Positions 42,465 through 51,163 of a stretch of 64,000 bases of DNA are shown here, in pieces. The notes below the pieces were generated by a model. It worked only from the letters and a program-made list of their open reading frames with translations. It was not told the origin of the DNA and did no database searches. How positions within the stretch are numbered: position 1 is the stretch's first letter; each line of letters begins with the position of its first letter. Source of the stretch: Gorillibacterium massiliense (lineage in GTDB: Bacteria; Bacillota; Bacilli; Paenibacillales; NBRC-103111); assembly GCF_000455485.1 (NCBI RefSeq), contig NZ_CBQR020000092.1, positions 45,588-109,587 of the forward strand, in the 5' to 3' direction. The position numbers were made by a program, and so were the translations under genes.

Positions 42465-43880
42465 ATGATTACAACGAAGCGCCTCTCCCGTGAAGCTTTC
42501 CCTGACCTTCCCTCCTATCCTGAGCGCGTCATCCAATTCGGCGAGGGCAACTTCATGCGTGCCTTCATCGATTGGCAGCTGCAGCAAATGAACAAGCAAG
42601 GCTTGTTCGGCGGCAGCGCAGTGCTGGTTCAACCCATCGCCCAAGGCCTCATCGGCATGCTGGCCGAGCAGAACAACCTGTATACGGTACTGTTGAACGG
42701 CATCCTGAATGGCGATACGGTGGAATCCAGCGAGATCATCTCAAGCGTTAGCCGTGTTTTGAATCCTTATGATGATTATGCGGCTTTTTTAGCTCTTGCC
42801 GAAGATGACGCTTTGGAGTTCATCACCTCCAACACCACCGAGGCTGGGATTGCTTACGTGCCCGGCGACAAACCGGATGACGCTCCGCCCAGCAGCTTTC
42901 CGGCCAAGCTGACCGTCCTTTTGCACCGGAGATATGAGCTCGGCAAAAAGGGCTTCGTTATCATCCCGTGTGAACTCATCGACCGCAACGGAGAGAAACT
43001 ACTGGAAATCGTAAAGCGCTATGCGGCCGACTGGCATCTCGGCGATGGTTTCCTGCGCTGGTTGGAAGAAGAAAACACCTTCTGCTGCAGCCTGGTCGAC
43101 CGGATCGTACCCGGCTATCCCCGGGCGCAAGCCACTGAGCTTGAGGATCGCCTCGGCTATCGCGACAACTTGATGGTCACCGCGGAACCGTTCCTGCTGT
43201 GGGTCATCGAAGGTCCGGAATGGCTCCACGACTGCCTGCCCCTTGCCAAAGCCGGCCTTGACGTCGTGGTCACCGCCGATATGACGCGGTATCGGGAACG
43301 CAAGGTGCATCTGTTGAACGGACCGCACACCGCCATGGTTCCTCTCGGACTGCTGGCTGGCTTAGAAACCGTTGAAGAAGTCATGAAGGATGAAACATTC
43401 TCCCCTTTCATTCGGAAACTGGAAAACGATGAGCTTATCCCGATGCTCGACTTGCCGGAAGATGAACTGAAATCGTTCGCCGATGCCGTACTGGAACGAT
43501 TCTGCAACCCCTTTATCCGACATGAGCTCAGCTCCATCGCCTTGAACAGTATCCCCAAGTTCAAGACGCGGCTTCTGCCGATTCTCCTCCGATATGCTTC
43601 CGAACGCGGACAGCTCCCGCCACTGATCACCCTATCCTTCTCGGCCCTCCTCTACAGCTACCGGGGTGACAAAATTCCGAGACAGGATGGAGCCGATGTT
43701 AACGCCTTGTTCGACAAGGCCTGGGCAAATCCAGAAACCTTCGTGGAGACGATTCTGAAGGAAGAAAGCCTGTGGGGGAGCGATCTGACTTCCGTTCCGG
43801 GTCTTGCCGCGAAGCTTGCCGCACACATTCGCGAACTGGAGGAAAAGGGAGCCCGCAGCGCTTTACAACAACTGGTTTAG
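42465..43880 (+). CDS. uxaB: Tagaturonate reductase (altronate oxidoreductase)
   Basis: A 471-residue member of the polyol/mannitol-dehydrogenase superfamily. The NAD motif is VIQFGEGNFMRAFIDWQLQQ (about residues 18-37), and DMTRYRERKVHLLNGPHTAM carries the catalytic Lys and His region typical of UxaB. It reduces tagaturonate to altronate. The ATG at 42465 was chosen because AAGGAG is 8 nt upstream; the ATG at 42459 is too close. It is followed 13 bp later by uxaA. Confidence 0.93.
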   Translation: MITTKRLSREAFPDLPSYPERVIQFGEGNFMRAFIDWQLQQMNKQGLFGGSAVLVQPIAQGLIGMLAEQNNLYTVLLNGILNGDTVESSEIISSVSRVLNPYDDYAAFLALAEDDALEFITSNTTEAGIAYVPGDKPDDAPPSSFPAKLTVLLHRRYELGKKGFVIIPCELIDRNGEKLLEIVKRYAADWHLGDGFLRWLEEENTFCCSLVDRIVPGYPRAQATELEDRLGYRDNLMVTAEPFLLWVIEGPEWLHDCLPLAKAGLDVVVTADMTRYRERKVHLLNGPHTAMVPLGLLAGLETVEEVMKDETFSPFIRKLENDELIPMLDLPEDELKSFADAVLERFCNPFIRHELSSIALNSIPKFKTRLLPILLRYASERGQLPPLITLSFSALLYSYRGDKIPRQDGADVNALFDKAWANPETFVETILKEESLWGSDLTSVPGLAAKLAAHIRELEEKGARSALQQLV

Positions 43881-43893
43881 GGGGAAAGAAAAG

Positions 43894-45381
43894 ATGCGTA
43901 CTTTGACGAAAATGAATGCAAGGGACAACGTCGCCGTCGCTCTTCGGCCGATACAGGAAGGAGAACTGCTGGAGGAGAGCGGCGTCAGGCTGACGGCGTC
44001 CCAAGCCATTCCACGCGGACATAAAATAGCCCTGGCTCCATTAGCTAAGGGCGATACCATTGTAAAATACGGTTATCCCATCGGTCATGCCACCAGTGCG
44101 GTCGCTACCGGCGAGTGGGTGCATACCCACAACGTGAAGACTAATCTGGCGGGCGAGGAGCAATACGAGTATGTTCCTGACCTCCATCCCATTCGTTATC
44201 CATTGCGCAATCTGACCTTCGACGGCTACCGCCGCAAAAACGGCAAAGTGGGAATCCGCAATGATTTGTTTATCATTCCTACCGTTGGCTGCGTAAACGG
44301 CATCGCTGAACAAATGCTTGCGGAATTCAAAGCCGTACATCCAGAGTTGGGCGGGTTCGACAACATTACGGTGCTCAAGCATCCTTACGGCTGCTCGCAG
44401 CTTGGCGACGACCACCGCATGACCCGCAGCATCCTGCTGGACGCCGTCCAACACCCCAATGCAGGCGGCGTTCTCGTATTCGGGCTCGGCTGCGAGAATA
44501 ACATCGTCTCCGAATTCCGGCAGCTCCTTGGCGAATACGACGGGTCGCGGGTCAAATTTCTCGTCGCCCAGGAAGTTGGCGATGAAGTAGAAGCCGGTCT
44601 CAGCCTTTTGGAAGAATTGTACGAGGCCGCTAGAAACGACGTCCGGGAGCCGGTACCGCTCGGCGAGCTGAACGTCGGCCTCAAATGCGGCGGCTCTGAC
44701 GGCTTCTCGGGCATTACGGCCAACCCGCTTTTGGGCGCCTTCTCCGATTTCCTGATCTGCCAAGGCGGAAGCTCGGTGCTGACCGAGGTACCGGAAATGT
44801 TCGGAGCGGAAAAGATGCTTATGGCCCGCGCCGAAAACAACGAGATCTACGAAGAGATCGTATCGCTGATCAATAACTTTAAGCAATACTTCCTCTCTTA
44901 CGGGGAGCCGGTTTATGAAAATCCGTCACCCGGCAATAAGGACGGTGGCATCAGCACATTGGAGGATAAATCTCTCGGCTGCACGCAAAAAGCGGGAACT
45001 TCAGCTGTCGTCGACGTTCTTCAATATGGAGAGAAGCTGACCAAGAAAGGTCTCAGCCTGCTGCAGGCCCCGGGGAATGATCTCGTCGCCTCCTCCGCTT
45101 TGGCGGCTGCCGATTGTCAGCTCGTTTTGTTCACGACAGGACGCGGGACGCCCTTCGGCAGCTTTGTCCCGACTGTCAAAATCGCGACGAATACCGATCT
45201 TTACCATAAAAAAGGGCATTGGATGGACTTCAATGCAGGTCCCCTGTTAGAGATGCCTATGGAAACCGTGTTGGAGCAATTCATTACCTATATTATTGAA
45301 GTCGCCAGCGGCCGCAAGACACGCAACGAAGAGAACGAAGTCCGCGAGCTGGCCATCTTCAAGACGGGAGTAACCTTATGA
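43894..45381 (+). CDS. uxaA: Altronate dehydratase
   Basis: A 495-residue UxaA. An N-terminal SAF domain (about 1-95, NVAVALRPIQEGE) is joined to the large dehydratase domain: GYRRKNGKVGIRNDLFIIPT, HPYGCSQLGDDHRMT, GLGCENN, LKCGGSDGFSGITANPLLGA and GRGTPFGSFVPTVKIATNT, several of which hold metal-binding Cys and His. It dehydrates altronate to 2-keto-3-deoxygluconate, the entry to KdgK. GGGGAAAG precedes the ATG. The stop overlaps the uxaC start by 4 bp. Confidence 0.94.
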   Translation: MRTLTKMNARDNVAVALRPIQEGELLEESGVRLTASQAIPRGHKIALAPLAKGDTIVKYGYPIGHATSAVATGEWVHTHNVKTNLAGEEQYEYVPDLHPIRYPLRNLTFDGYRRKNGKVGIRNDLFIIPTVGCVNGIAEQMLAEFKAVHPELGGFDNITVLKHPYGCSQLGDDHRMTRSILLDAVQHPNAGGVLVFGLGCENNIVSEFRQLLGEYDGSRVKFLVAQEVGDEVEAGLSLLEELYEAARNDVREPVPLGELNVGLKCGGSDGFSGITANPLLGAFSDFLICQGGSSVLTEVPEMFGAEKMLMARAENNEIYEEIVSLINNFKQYFLSYGEPVYENPSPGNKDGGISTLEDKSLGCTQKAGTSAVVDVLQYGEKLTKKGLSLLQAPGNDLVASSALAAADCQLVLFTTGRGTPFGSFVPTVKIATNTDLYHKKGHWMDFNAGPLLEMPMETVLEQFITYIIEVASGRKTRNEENEVRELAIFKTGVTL

Positions 45382-46808
45382 GCGCCAAATTTTTGAATGA
45401 AGATTTTCTGCTGTCCACCGAAACAGCCCGGCACTTATTTCACCATCATGCCAATCCGATGCCGATCATCGATTATCACTGCCATCTCGACCCGAAAGAA
45501 ATTTACGAAGACCGTCCCTTTGCCAACATTACTGCGGCTTGGTTGTATGGCGATCATTACAAGTGGCGGCTGATGCGGGCGAACGGCATTCCGGAATCCC
45601 ATATTACGGGAGACGCCGCGGATTATGACAAGTTCTTGGCGTGGGCGACTACCGTACCGAAGACAGTGGGTAATCCGCTGTACAGCTGGACCCATTTGGA
45701 GCTGCGCCGCTTTTTCAATGTCGATCTCCCTCTAAATGAGGAGACTGCGCCAACCATTTGGGAACAGGTCAATGCCAAATTGGCGGAAAAGGCCTTTACC
45801 CGCCGCGCCCTCATCGCCGGCTCAAATGTCAAAGTCGTTTGCACGACCGACGATCCCGCCGACACTCTGGAGTACCATCGGAAGCTGGCTGCGGAAGAGC
45901 ATCGCTTCAGCGTCTACCCGACTTTTCGGCCGGATAAGGCGCTGAACATCGATTCCGAAGGCTTTATCGGCTGGTTTGCCCGACTTGAAGCGGCTTCAGG
46001 CCGGAAGGCATCCTCCTTCGCTGAGCTTGTAGACATCCTGAAAGATCGCGTGAAGCTGTTCCATGCCCACGGCTGCCGCCTCTCCGACCATGCCCTAGAT
46101 GTGCTACGGTACCAAGGGGCAAGTAGGGAGACGGTAGAGCGGATTTTTGCAGGCCGTCTTTCCGGAGCCAATCTGACGGATGACGAAGTTACCCTTTACA
46201 GGACTGAGCTATTGAGCGAGCTGATCACCATGTACGAAGAACAGGGCTGGACTATGCAGCTTCACATCCACGCTTACCGTAACAACAACACCCCAATGTT
46301 CAAGCGGCTCGGCCCCGACACCGGCTATGACAGCATAAACGACCTGTCCATCACCGAGTCGCTGTCGAAGCTGCTTGACCGTGCCGAGAGTGCATCCGGC
46401 TTGCCTAAAACGATCCTCTACTCCCTCAACCCAGGCGATTATCCGGCTCTCTTGGCTTTGATGGGCTGCTATCAGAAAGACACTCCCGGTAAAATGCAGC
46501 TCGGTTCGGGCTGGTGGTACAACGATACCCGCGCCGGCATGTGGCACCAACTGACGATGCTGGCTGAAAACGGCCTTCTGTCCCGTTTTGTCGGCATGCT
46601 GACCGATTCCCGCAGCTTCCTATCCTACACGCGCCACGAATACTTCCGACGTGTGCTTTGCGAATGGCTTGGCCAACTGGCAGAGCGCGGGGAGGCTCCG
46701 GACGACATCGAACAGCTTGGACGAATGGCTGAGGATATCGCGTACCATAATGCAGCCACCTATTTCGGCTTCAGTGGAAATGAGGCCGTAACTTCAGATG
46801 AAGTTTAA
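45378..46808 (+). CDS. uxaC: Glucuronate/galacturonate isomerase
   Basis: A 476-residue UxaC of the amidohydrolase-like (TIM-barrel) superfamily that isomerises galacturonate to tagaturonate and glucuronate to fructuronate. Signature DYHCHLDPKEIYEDRPFAN (about residues 31-49) with the His-x-His, TTDDPADTLEYHRKL, and MQLHIHAYRNNN with further His. The length equals the family norm of about 470. ATG 45378 overlaps uxaA by 4 bp. It performs the first step although it is encoded last. Confidence 0.95.
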   Translation: MSAKFLNEDFLLSTETARHLFHHHANPMPIIDYHCHLDPKEIYEDRPFANITAAWLYGDHYKWRLMRANGIPESHITGDAADYDKFLAWATTVPKTVGNPLYSWTHLELRRFFNVDLPLNEETAPTIWEQVNAKLAEKAFTRRALIAGSNVKVVCTTDDPADTLEYHRKLAAEEHRFSVYPTFRPDKALNIDSEGFIGWFARLEAASGRKASSFAELVDILKDRVKLFHAHGCRLSDHALDVLRYQGASRETVERIFAGRLSGANLTDDEVTLYRTELLSELITMYEEQGWTMQLHIHAYRNNNTPMFKRLGPDTGYDSINDLSITESLSKLLDRAESASGLPKTILYSLNPGDYPALLALMGCYQKDTPGKMQLGSGWWYNDTRAGMWHQLTMLAENGLLSRFVGMLTDSRSFLSYTRHEYFRRVLCEWLGQLAERGEAPDDIEQLGRMAEDIAYHNAATYFGFSGNEAVTSDEV

Positions 46809-46936
46809 TGGTGTGTGATCGCCAATGAACGCTGCTCCGTTAAATCTCATAGTCCGAGCGGTCTGCTAAAATCTGTCCCGGAACAGTATGTGGCTCGGAG
46901 TGTGGCATACTTGTACCGGATTTATATCGAATTGCG

Positions 46937-46978
46937 AAAAAAAGAAGCTCGAGCAATCCATTTGCTTGAGCTTCTTTA
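46937..46978 (-). terminator. Terminator of the MFS gene
   Basis: AAGAAGCTC...GAGCTTCTT stem with inner AGCAA/TTGCT; seven T's follow on the minus strand. It is also located to stop plus-strand transcription from uxaC. No gene in 46809-46936. Confidence 0.85.
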
Positions 46979-48247
46979 CTACTTATTATATTGCGTATCA
47001 TGGAAATTCTGCAAAAGCTGCGGCTTCTTCCGCGTCAGCAGGACGATCAGCAGCTGCACCGTTCCTGCGGCCAGAAGGATGAGAGCCAGCGGCAAATTAG
47101 CTAAATCCCCGGCAACGAAAATGAGCACGGCAATGGAAATGACCCGGCCCGCATTCAAGAAATATTCTCGGATCACCATCGCCTCGATGCGGAATTGGTT
47201 TTTCAAGGGAAGCCGCGCCATAATGCCGTAATAATACGTACTGAGCGCATTGCCCTGCATCGGAGCGAACAGATTATACACGATAAGATAACAGATAACG
47301 GTATAGAGATTGATATCGAACAGCAGGAAGCCGGAAGCGATGATATACCCTACTGCCGCCAGCAGAAAATAAATCGTTCTTCTCTCTTCTCTCGCATATT
47401 TGCTGAGATAAAAACCCATGCAAATGGTCACGCCGGAGAAGACGACGCCCAGATAACCGATGGTATCTTCACGCGGCAAGGCGCGGTACAGTAAAATATT
47501 CGGCAGAAACAGCATGATGCCTTGCATCAGACCCAGCACCAAAAAACCAAACAATCCCCGCACCCAATCCTGATTGCGGTCCATGATCAATCTTCCCAGG
47601 TGGAGATAATACCGCTTGCTGCGGGAACTGTGCGCCTTGATCCTCATGCTGCCAAGGGCTGCGATGAAGAACATGACGAAGGAGGAGGCAAATATTGCGA
47701 TATAGCCGCTTAGTCCGCTGCTGTGGGCGATGACAAACCCGGCAAGCGCAGGCCCGATGAGTCCCGCTGTCGTGAAGAAAATCGTATTGAAGCCCATGTA
47801 GCGGATCCGGTTCTTCTCGGTTGAGACGTCATAAGTCAAAGTCAAGTAACCAACCCAGTAAAAGCCGCCGCCAAGGCCGGCAAATATAGCGAATAGCGGA
47901 TAATAATCCACCAGACCTTCGCGCACAATGATCACAACCAGATAAAAGAGAGCGACCAGCGCCAGTCCTACCCGGTACGTCACCATCCGGTCCCGCTTCT
48001 TGGCCAGCCATCCGCCGATGGCAAATCCGAAGGGTCCGCAACAGAAGTTAATGATATTGTAAATTCCATTAATCGTCAGGCTTTCCGTCAACCGCCACAA
48101 ATAGAGGTTCATAAAGACACCGGACATGGAGGATCCGAATTGGAAAAAGAAATGAATGAACAGCGATGTCACCGCATCCTTGGACAGGCGTTTGTCAGGA
48201 GGCGGCAGCTGCCGGCGAAACGGAAGCTGTAACCATCTAGGACTCAT
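46979..48247 (-). CDS. MFS transporter
   Basis: A 422-residue membrane protein with about twelve hydrophobic segments and the MFS loop GGWLAKKRDRMVTYRVGLAL between helices 2 and 3. The substrate is not recognisable. Its start is set at 48247, where AAAGGG lies 9 nt upstream; an ATG six codons earlier lacks one. It is convergent with the uronate genes, so uptake of uronates is possible only as a guess; nothing in its sequence shows it. Confidence 0.82.
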   Translation of the reverse strand: MSPRWLQLPFRRQLPPPDKRLSKDAVTSLFIHFFFQFGSSMSGVFMNLYLWRLTESLTINGIYNIINFCCGPFGFAIGGWLAKKRDRMVTYRVGLALVALFYLVVIIVREGLVDYYPLFAIFAGLGGGFYWVGYLTLTYDVSTEKNRIRYMGFNTIFFTTAGLIGPALAGFVIAHSSGLSGYIAIFASSFVMFFIAALGSMRIKAHSSRSKRYYLHLGRLIMDRNQDWVRGLFGFLVLGLMQGIMLFLPNILLYRALPREDTIGYLGVVFSGVTICMGFYLSKYAREERRTIYFLLAAVGYIIASGFLLFDINLYTVICYLIVYNLFAPMQGNALSTYYYGIMARLPLKNQFRIEAMVIREYFLNAGRVISIAVLIFVAGDLANLPLALILLAAGTVQLLIVLLTRKKPQLLQNFHDTQYNK

Positions 48248-48345
48248 AAAAGAAACCCTTTCCATGCTGCACTATAATGTCTGAGCTTAGCTCCATCTTA
48301 TCACAGGTTTGCGGCCTTCGGCTTTTCTTTTACCAAGATGTTCGT

Positions 48346-48351
48346 TATAAT
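48346..48351 (+). promoter_or_regulatory. -10 element before the small membrane protein
   Basis: TATAAT lies 48 bp before the start codon of the 32-residue protein; no convincing -35 was seen. Confidence 0.35.
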
Positions 48352-48398
48352 AAATTTAAAATAAGACTCGTTACTTTATAAGAGGGGGTACGCACCCA

Positions 48399-48497
48399 AT
48401 GACCTTTTCCTTTTGGATTGTTCTTGCGGTATTCATTTTGGCCCTTGGCGCCATTCTGACAGCGGCCTATAACGACGACAAAACCAAAGGGCTGTAA
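48399..48497 (+). CDS. Tiny single-helix membrane protein
   Basis: A 32-codon gene with one hydrophobic helix (residues 4-24, FWIVLAVFILALGAILTAAY) and a charged tail NDDKTKGL. GAGGGGG is 10 nt before the ATG, and an excellent terminator follows (48547-48578), so it is a complete transcription unit. Small membrane proteins of this kind are common in Paenibacillaceae and unassigned. Function unknown. Confidence 0.6.
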   Translation: MTFSFWIVLAVFILALGAILTAAYNDDKTKGL

Positions 48498-48546
48498 CGA
48501 ACTTGTAAAATGAAGCGCTTCTTGTAAAATGATGCGATTATAGAAG

Positions 48547-48578
48547 AAGGGCTGGAGATTTGCTCCAGCCCTTTTTTT
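48547..48578 (+). terminator. Strong terminator after the small gene
   Basis: GGGCTGGAG/CTCCAGCCC with a 5-nt loop and seven T's on the plus strand. Confidence 0.93.
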
Positions 48579-48593
48579 GTTATTGTGGTTTTA

Positions 48594-48839
48594 TTATCGG
48601 ATCTGGCTCATGTCTCTTAGACACGCTGCACAGATATAGCGATCTTTGAACTCGGATACTTCTTCCACCGATGTGCAAAATACACATCTCGGCCGGTAGC
48701 GCTCTAGCAAAATCTGATCCCCTTGAACGAGAATTTCGATAGGATCCCCCTCGTTCATCTGATATCTTTTGCGCAGCGATTTTGGCAGTACGATACGACC
48801 CAATTGGTCTACTTTTCTAACGATCCCCGCCGGTTTCAT
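48594..48839 (-). CDS. AbrB-type transition-state regulator with CxxC pairs
   Basis: An 81-residue protein. The N-terminal swapped-hairpin AbrB domain is clear (GIVRKVDQLGRIVLPKSLRK, residues 5-24). The C-terminal half differs from B. subtilis AbrB in having two CxxC pairs (CVFC and CAAC, separated by 14 residues) that may bind zinc. It is expected to regulate transition to stationary phase or sporulation genes. AAAGGGG is 7 nt before the ATG at 48839. Confidence 0.85.
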   Translation of the reverse strand: MKPAGIVRKVDQLGRIVLPKSLRKRYQMNEGDPIEILVQGDQILLERYRPRCVFCTSVEEVSEFKDRYICAACLRDMSQIR

Positions 48840-48932
48840 ATGGTTCCCCTTTCCCATTGTGCGTGTACGTCCATGTGAAGATTTCAAGGTCCGTTCACGA
48901 TGATGTCATTTACTCTTCACTGTTTTTAACTA

Positions 48933-49397
48933 TCAATGCAATCCGATAAATCCCGTCTGGCGCAGCCCTTCATACAGTACGATAGCAGCAGAATTCGAGA
49001 GGTTGAGAGAGCGGATTCCGTCTCCCATCGGTATTCTCATGCAAGTACCTGGATTAGCCTGCAAAATTTCCGGAGCAAGTCCCTTCGTCTCCTTACCGAA
49101 AACAAGAAAGTCCCCATCCCTAAATGAAAAATCCGTATAAGACTTGTCCGCTTTCGTTGTGGAAAAGAAAAAGCGGCTGTCAGGATAAAGGAGTCTCACT
49201 TCCTCAAACGACTCATGATATTCCAGATTGAGCGAAGACCAATAATCGAGTCCCGCCCGTTTCAATGTCTTATCATCGGTGGAAAAACCTAAGGGGCGAA
49301 CCAGATGCAGCCATGTTCCGGTTGCGGCGCAGGTACGGGAAATGTTGCCGGTATTGGCTGGGATTTCTGGCTCAACCAATACGATATGAAACGCCAT
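48933..49397 (-). CDS. trmL: tRNA (cytidine/uridine-2'-O-)-methyltransferase TrmL
   Basis: A 154-residue SPOUT enzyme that methylates the 2'-OH of nucleotide 34 in tRNA-Leu. The N-terminal VLVEPEIPANTGNISRTCAATG and the knot motifs LVFGKETKGLAPEIL and RIPMGDGIRSLNLSNSAAIVLYE identify it. The length matches the family. GAGGTGAC precedes the ATG at 49397. Confidence 0.95.
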   Translation of the reverse strand: MAFHIVLVEPEIPANTGNISRTCAATGTWLHLVRPLGFSTDDKTLKRAGLDYWSSLNLEYHESFEEVRLLYPDSRFFFSTTKADKSYTDFSFRDGDFLVFGKETKGLAPEILQANPGTCMRIPMGDGIRSLNLSNSAAIVLYEGLRQTGFIGLH

Positions 49398-49582
49398 ATA
49401 GCTGTCACCTCGCATCCCATTCTATTATACATGATTCTGGCAAAGGTACAAATTTAACAGCGCTTTGATAATAAATTAATCGATCCTTAACGTTTGAGAG
49501 AGATGATGAAAGAAATGAATCAACATCGCCGCTTTATACCGCGCCGCTTCACCATCCATTTGTAAAGGGAGTGTCCGCAATC

Positions 49583-50323
49583 ATGACTATGCAAAAGATA
49601 CTCGTCGTCGAAGATGATCCCTCGATTGCCAAGCTGATTGACTTCAACCTGCGGACGGCAGGGTATGAGGTTCGTTGTGTTTACGAGGGAGATACCGTCC
49701 TCCCGGCATGTGCAGAATTTCAGCCTGATCTAATCGTACTCGACCTTATGCTTCCCCGAATAGACGGATTGCAGGTTTGCCGCAATCTGCGGAGTGCCAA
49801 ATTCAATATGCCTATCATCATTCTGAGTGCGCTAAGCGATTTAAGCGACCGGATCACCGGTCTCGATAACGGGGCCGATGATTACATGACAAAACCCTTT
49901 AGCCCCCAAGAGCTGGTTTCCCGAATTAAAGCAGTGCTTCGCCGAAGTGGAACGCTTCAGGAAGCGAAAGATGATGATGCCATCGTCCTTGTCGCAGGCA
50001 ATATCCGCCTTTCTCCTGCAAGTCGTGAAGTACGCGTCGGTGATACCCTCATCGAGCTATCCCCGAAAGAGTTCGAACTGCTGCATTATCTTTGCCGTCA
50101 TCGAGGCAGAGTGATGACCCGAGGGCAGCTGCTGCAAGGCGTATGGAATTATTCCTATTCCGGTGAAACCCGAATCGTCGATGTGCACATCAGCCACCTG
50201 CGGGAAAAAATCGAACCCAATCCCCGAATTCCCGAGTATATCATGACCGTCCGCAGCGTCGGTTATAAATTGGCCGATCCCCCTCGAGAACGGCAAACTC
50301 CTATCGCCGATATGCGAGCTTGA
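49583..50323 (+). CDS. OmpR/PhoB-type response regulator (orphan)
   Basis: A 246-residue response regulator. The receiver domain has VVEDDPS, the phosphoacceptor Asp in LIVLDLMLPRIDGLQV (about residue 53) and MTKPFSPQEL with the Lys. A linker leads to a winged helix (LSPKEFELLHYLCRHRGRVMTRGQLL, DVHISHLREKI, TVRSVGYKL). No sensor kinase gene is adjacent, so it is an orphan here. GGGAG lies 11 nt before the ATG at 49583; ATG 49589 is an alternative. Confidence 0.9.
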   Translation: MTMQKILVVEDDPSIAKLIDFNLRTAGYEVRCVYEGDTVLPACAEFQPDLIVLDLMLPRIDGLQVCRNLRSAKFNMPIIILSALSDLSDRITGLDNGADDYMTKPFSPQELVSRIKAVLRRSGTLQEAKDDDAIVLVAGNIRLSPASREVRVGDTLIELSPKEFELLHYLCRHRGRVMTRGQLLQGVWNYSYSGETRIVDVHISHLREKIEPNPRIPEYIMTVRSVGYKLADPPRERQTPIADMRA

Positions 50324-50339
50324 CCACAAGACGATGGCT

Positions 50340-50390
50340 AACGCTTCTCCAATGACTGCTAAAACAGCAGTCGGAGAAGCGTTTCTTTTT
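50340..50390 (+). terminator. Terminator after the response regulator
   Basis: ACGCTTCTCC...GGAGAAGCGT with an inner ACTGCT/AGCAGT stem; TTCTTTTT follows on the plus strand. Confidence 0.9.
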
Positions 50391-50439
50391 GTCCGGAATT
50401 GGTATTATAAAAGTATCTATTTTTATGGAGGTTACACTC

Positions 50440-51045
50440 ATGGACAATGCCGAGTCCCGGTTGTTTATCGCACTCCCCCTTCCCTCCGACTTACAGGAAG
50501 AATTGGCAGTACGTTGCAAAAGGCTGTCTCGTTCGATTTCGTTTAAGAAATGGGTCCATAAAGAGGACCTGCACATTACTTTGCAATTCCTCGGCGCCGT
50601 ACCAATCAATCGCATCGCGCATATTGAACAATCCATGCGAGAGCTGAGTCTGGCATCCGCTTCCTTCGATCTTTCCATTCAAGGGCTGGGCAGTTTCGGT
50701 TTAGCGGCTTCGCCGCGCATTCTTTGGGCTGGGCTATCTGGAGATATAGCCGCATTGAAGCAATTGCAGCAGTCGGTGGTCCGAGCGATGACCCCTCATG
50801 GCTTTCCCGGAGAAGACAGGCCCTACCGCCCCCACATCACCCTAGCAAAACATTTCCGGGGAAATGATGGTGGGCCGGATGCCCTGCATCAGGGCATGTC
50901 GTCCGAGGATTGGGATTCTCCACTTGGATGGTCGGCGAATGAGATCGTACTCTTTGAAACGCATATGAGCAGATCACCGATGTATGAGCGGTTGTTTACC
51001 TTCCCTCTTGGGGCGCCATTTAGCGGCAACATTCGCGACAATTAG
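50440..51045 (+). CDS. thpR: RNA 2',3'-cyclic phosphodiesterase (LigT/ThpR family)
   Basis: A 201-residue protein of the 2H phosphoesterase superfamily. Two HxTx motifs are visible: HITLQFLG (about residue 45) and HITLAKHF (about 130), preceded by RLFIALPLPSDLQEEL and RPYRP. Such enzymes hydrolyse 2',3'-cyclic phosphates or ligate 2'-5' RNA ends in vitro; the cellular role is not known. GGAGG precedes the ATG. Confidence 0.92.
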   Translation: MDNAESRLFIALPLPSDLQEELAVRCKRLSRSISFKKWVHKEDLHITLQFLGAVPINRIAHIEQSMRELSLASASFDLSIQGLGSFGLAASPRILWAGLSGDIAALKQLQQSVVRAMTPHGFPGEDRPYRPHITLAKHFRGNDGGPDALHQGMSSEDWDSPLGWSANEIVLFETHMSRSPMYERLFTFPLGAPFSGNIRDN

Positions 51046-51163
51046 CGAGACAGAGAAGATAACCACTTTGTTTAGCGAACGCTGACTTCCTTTGTCTACG
51101 GGGCAGGGAATCGGTTTTTCAGGGCGAATTGTTACGTACTAATCTTTAGGGGAGGGAAATCCT

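Noticed and set aside
44041-44886. A long minus-strand frame inside uxaA
   Set aside because: No family resemblance; uxaA motifs are complete on the plus strand.
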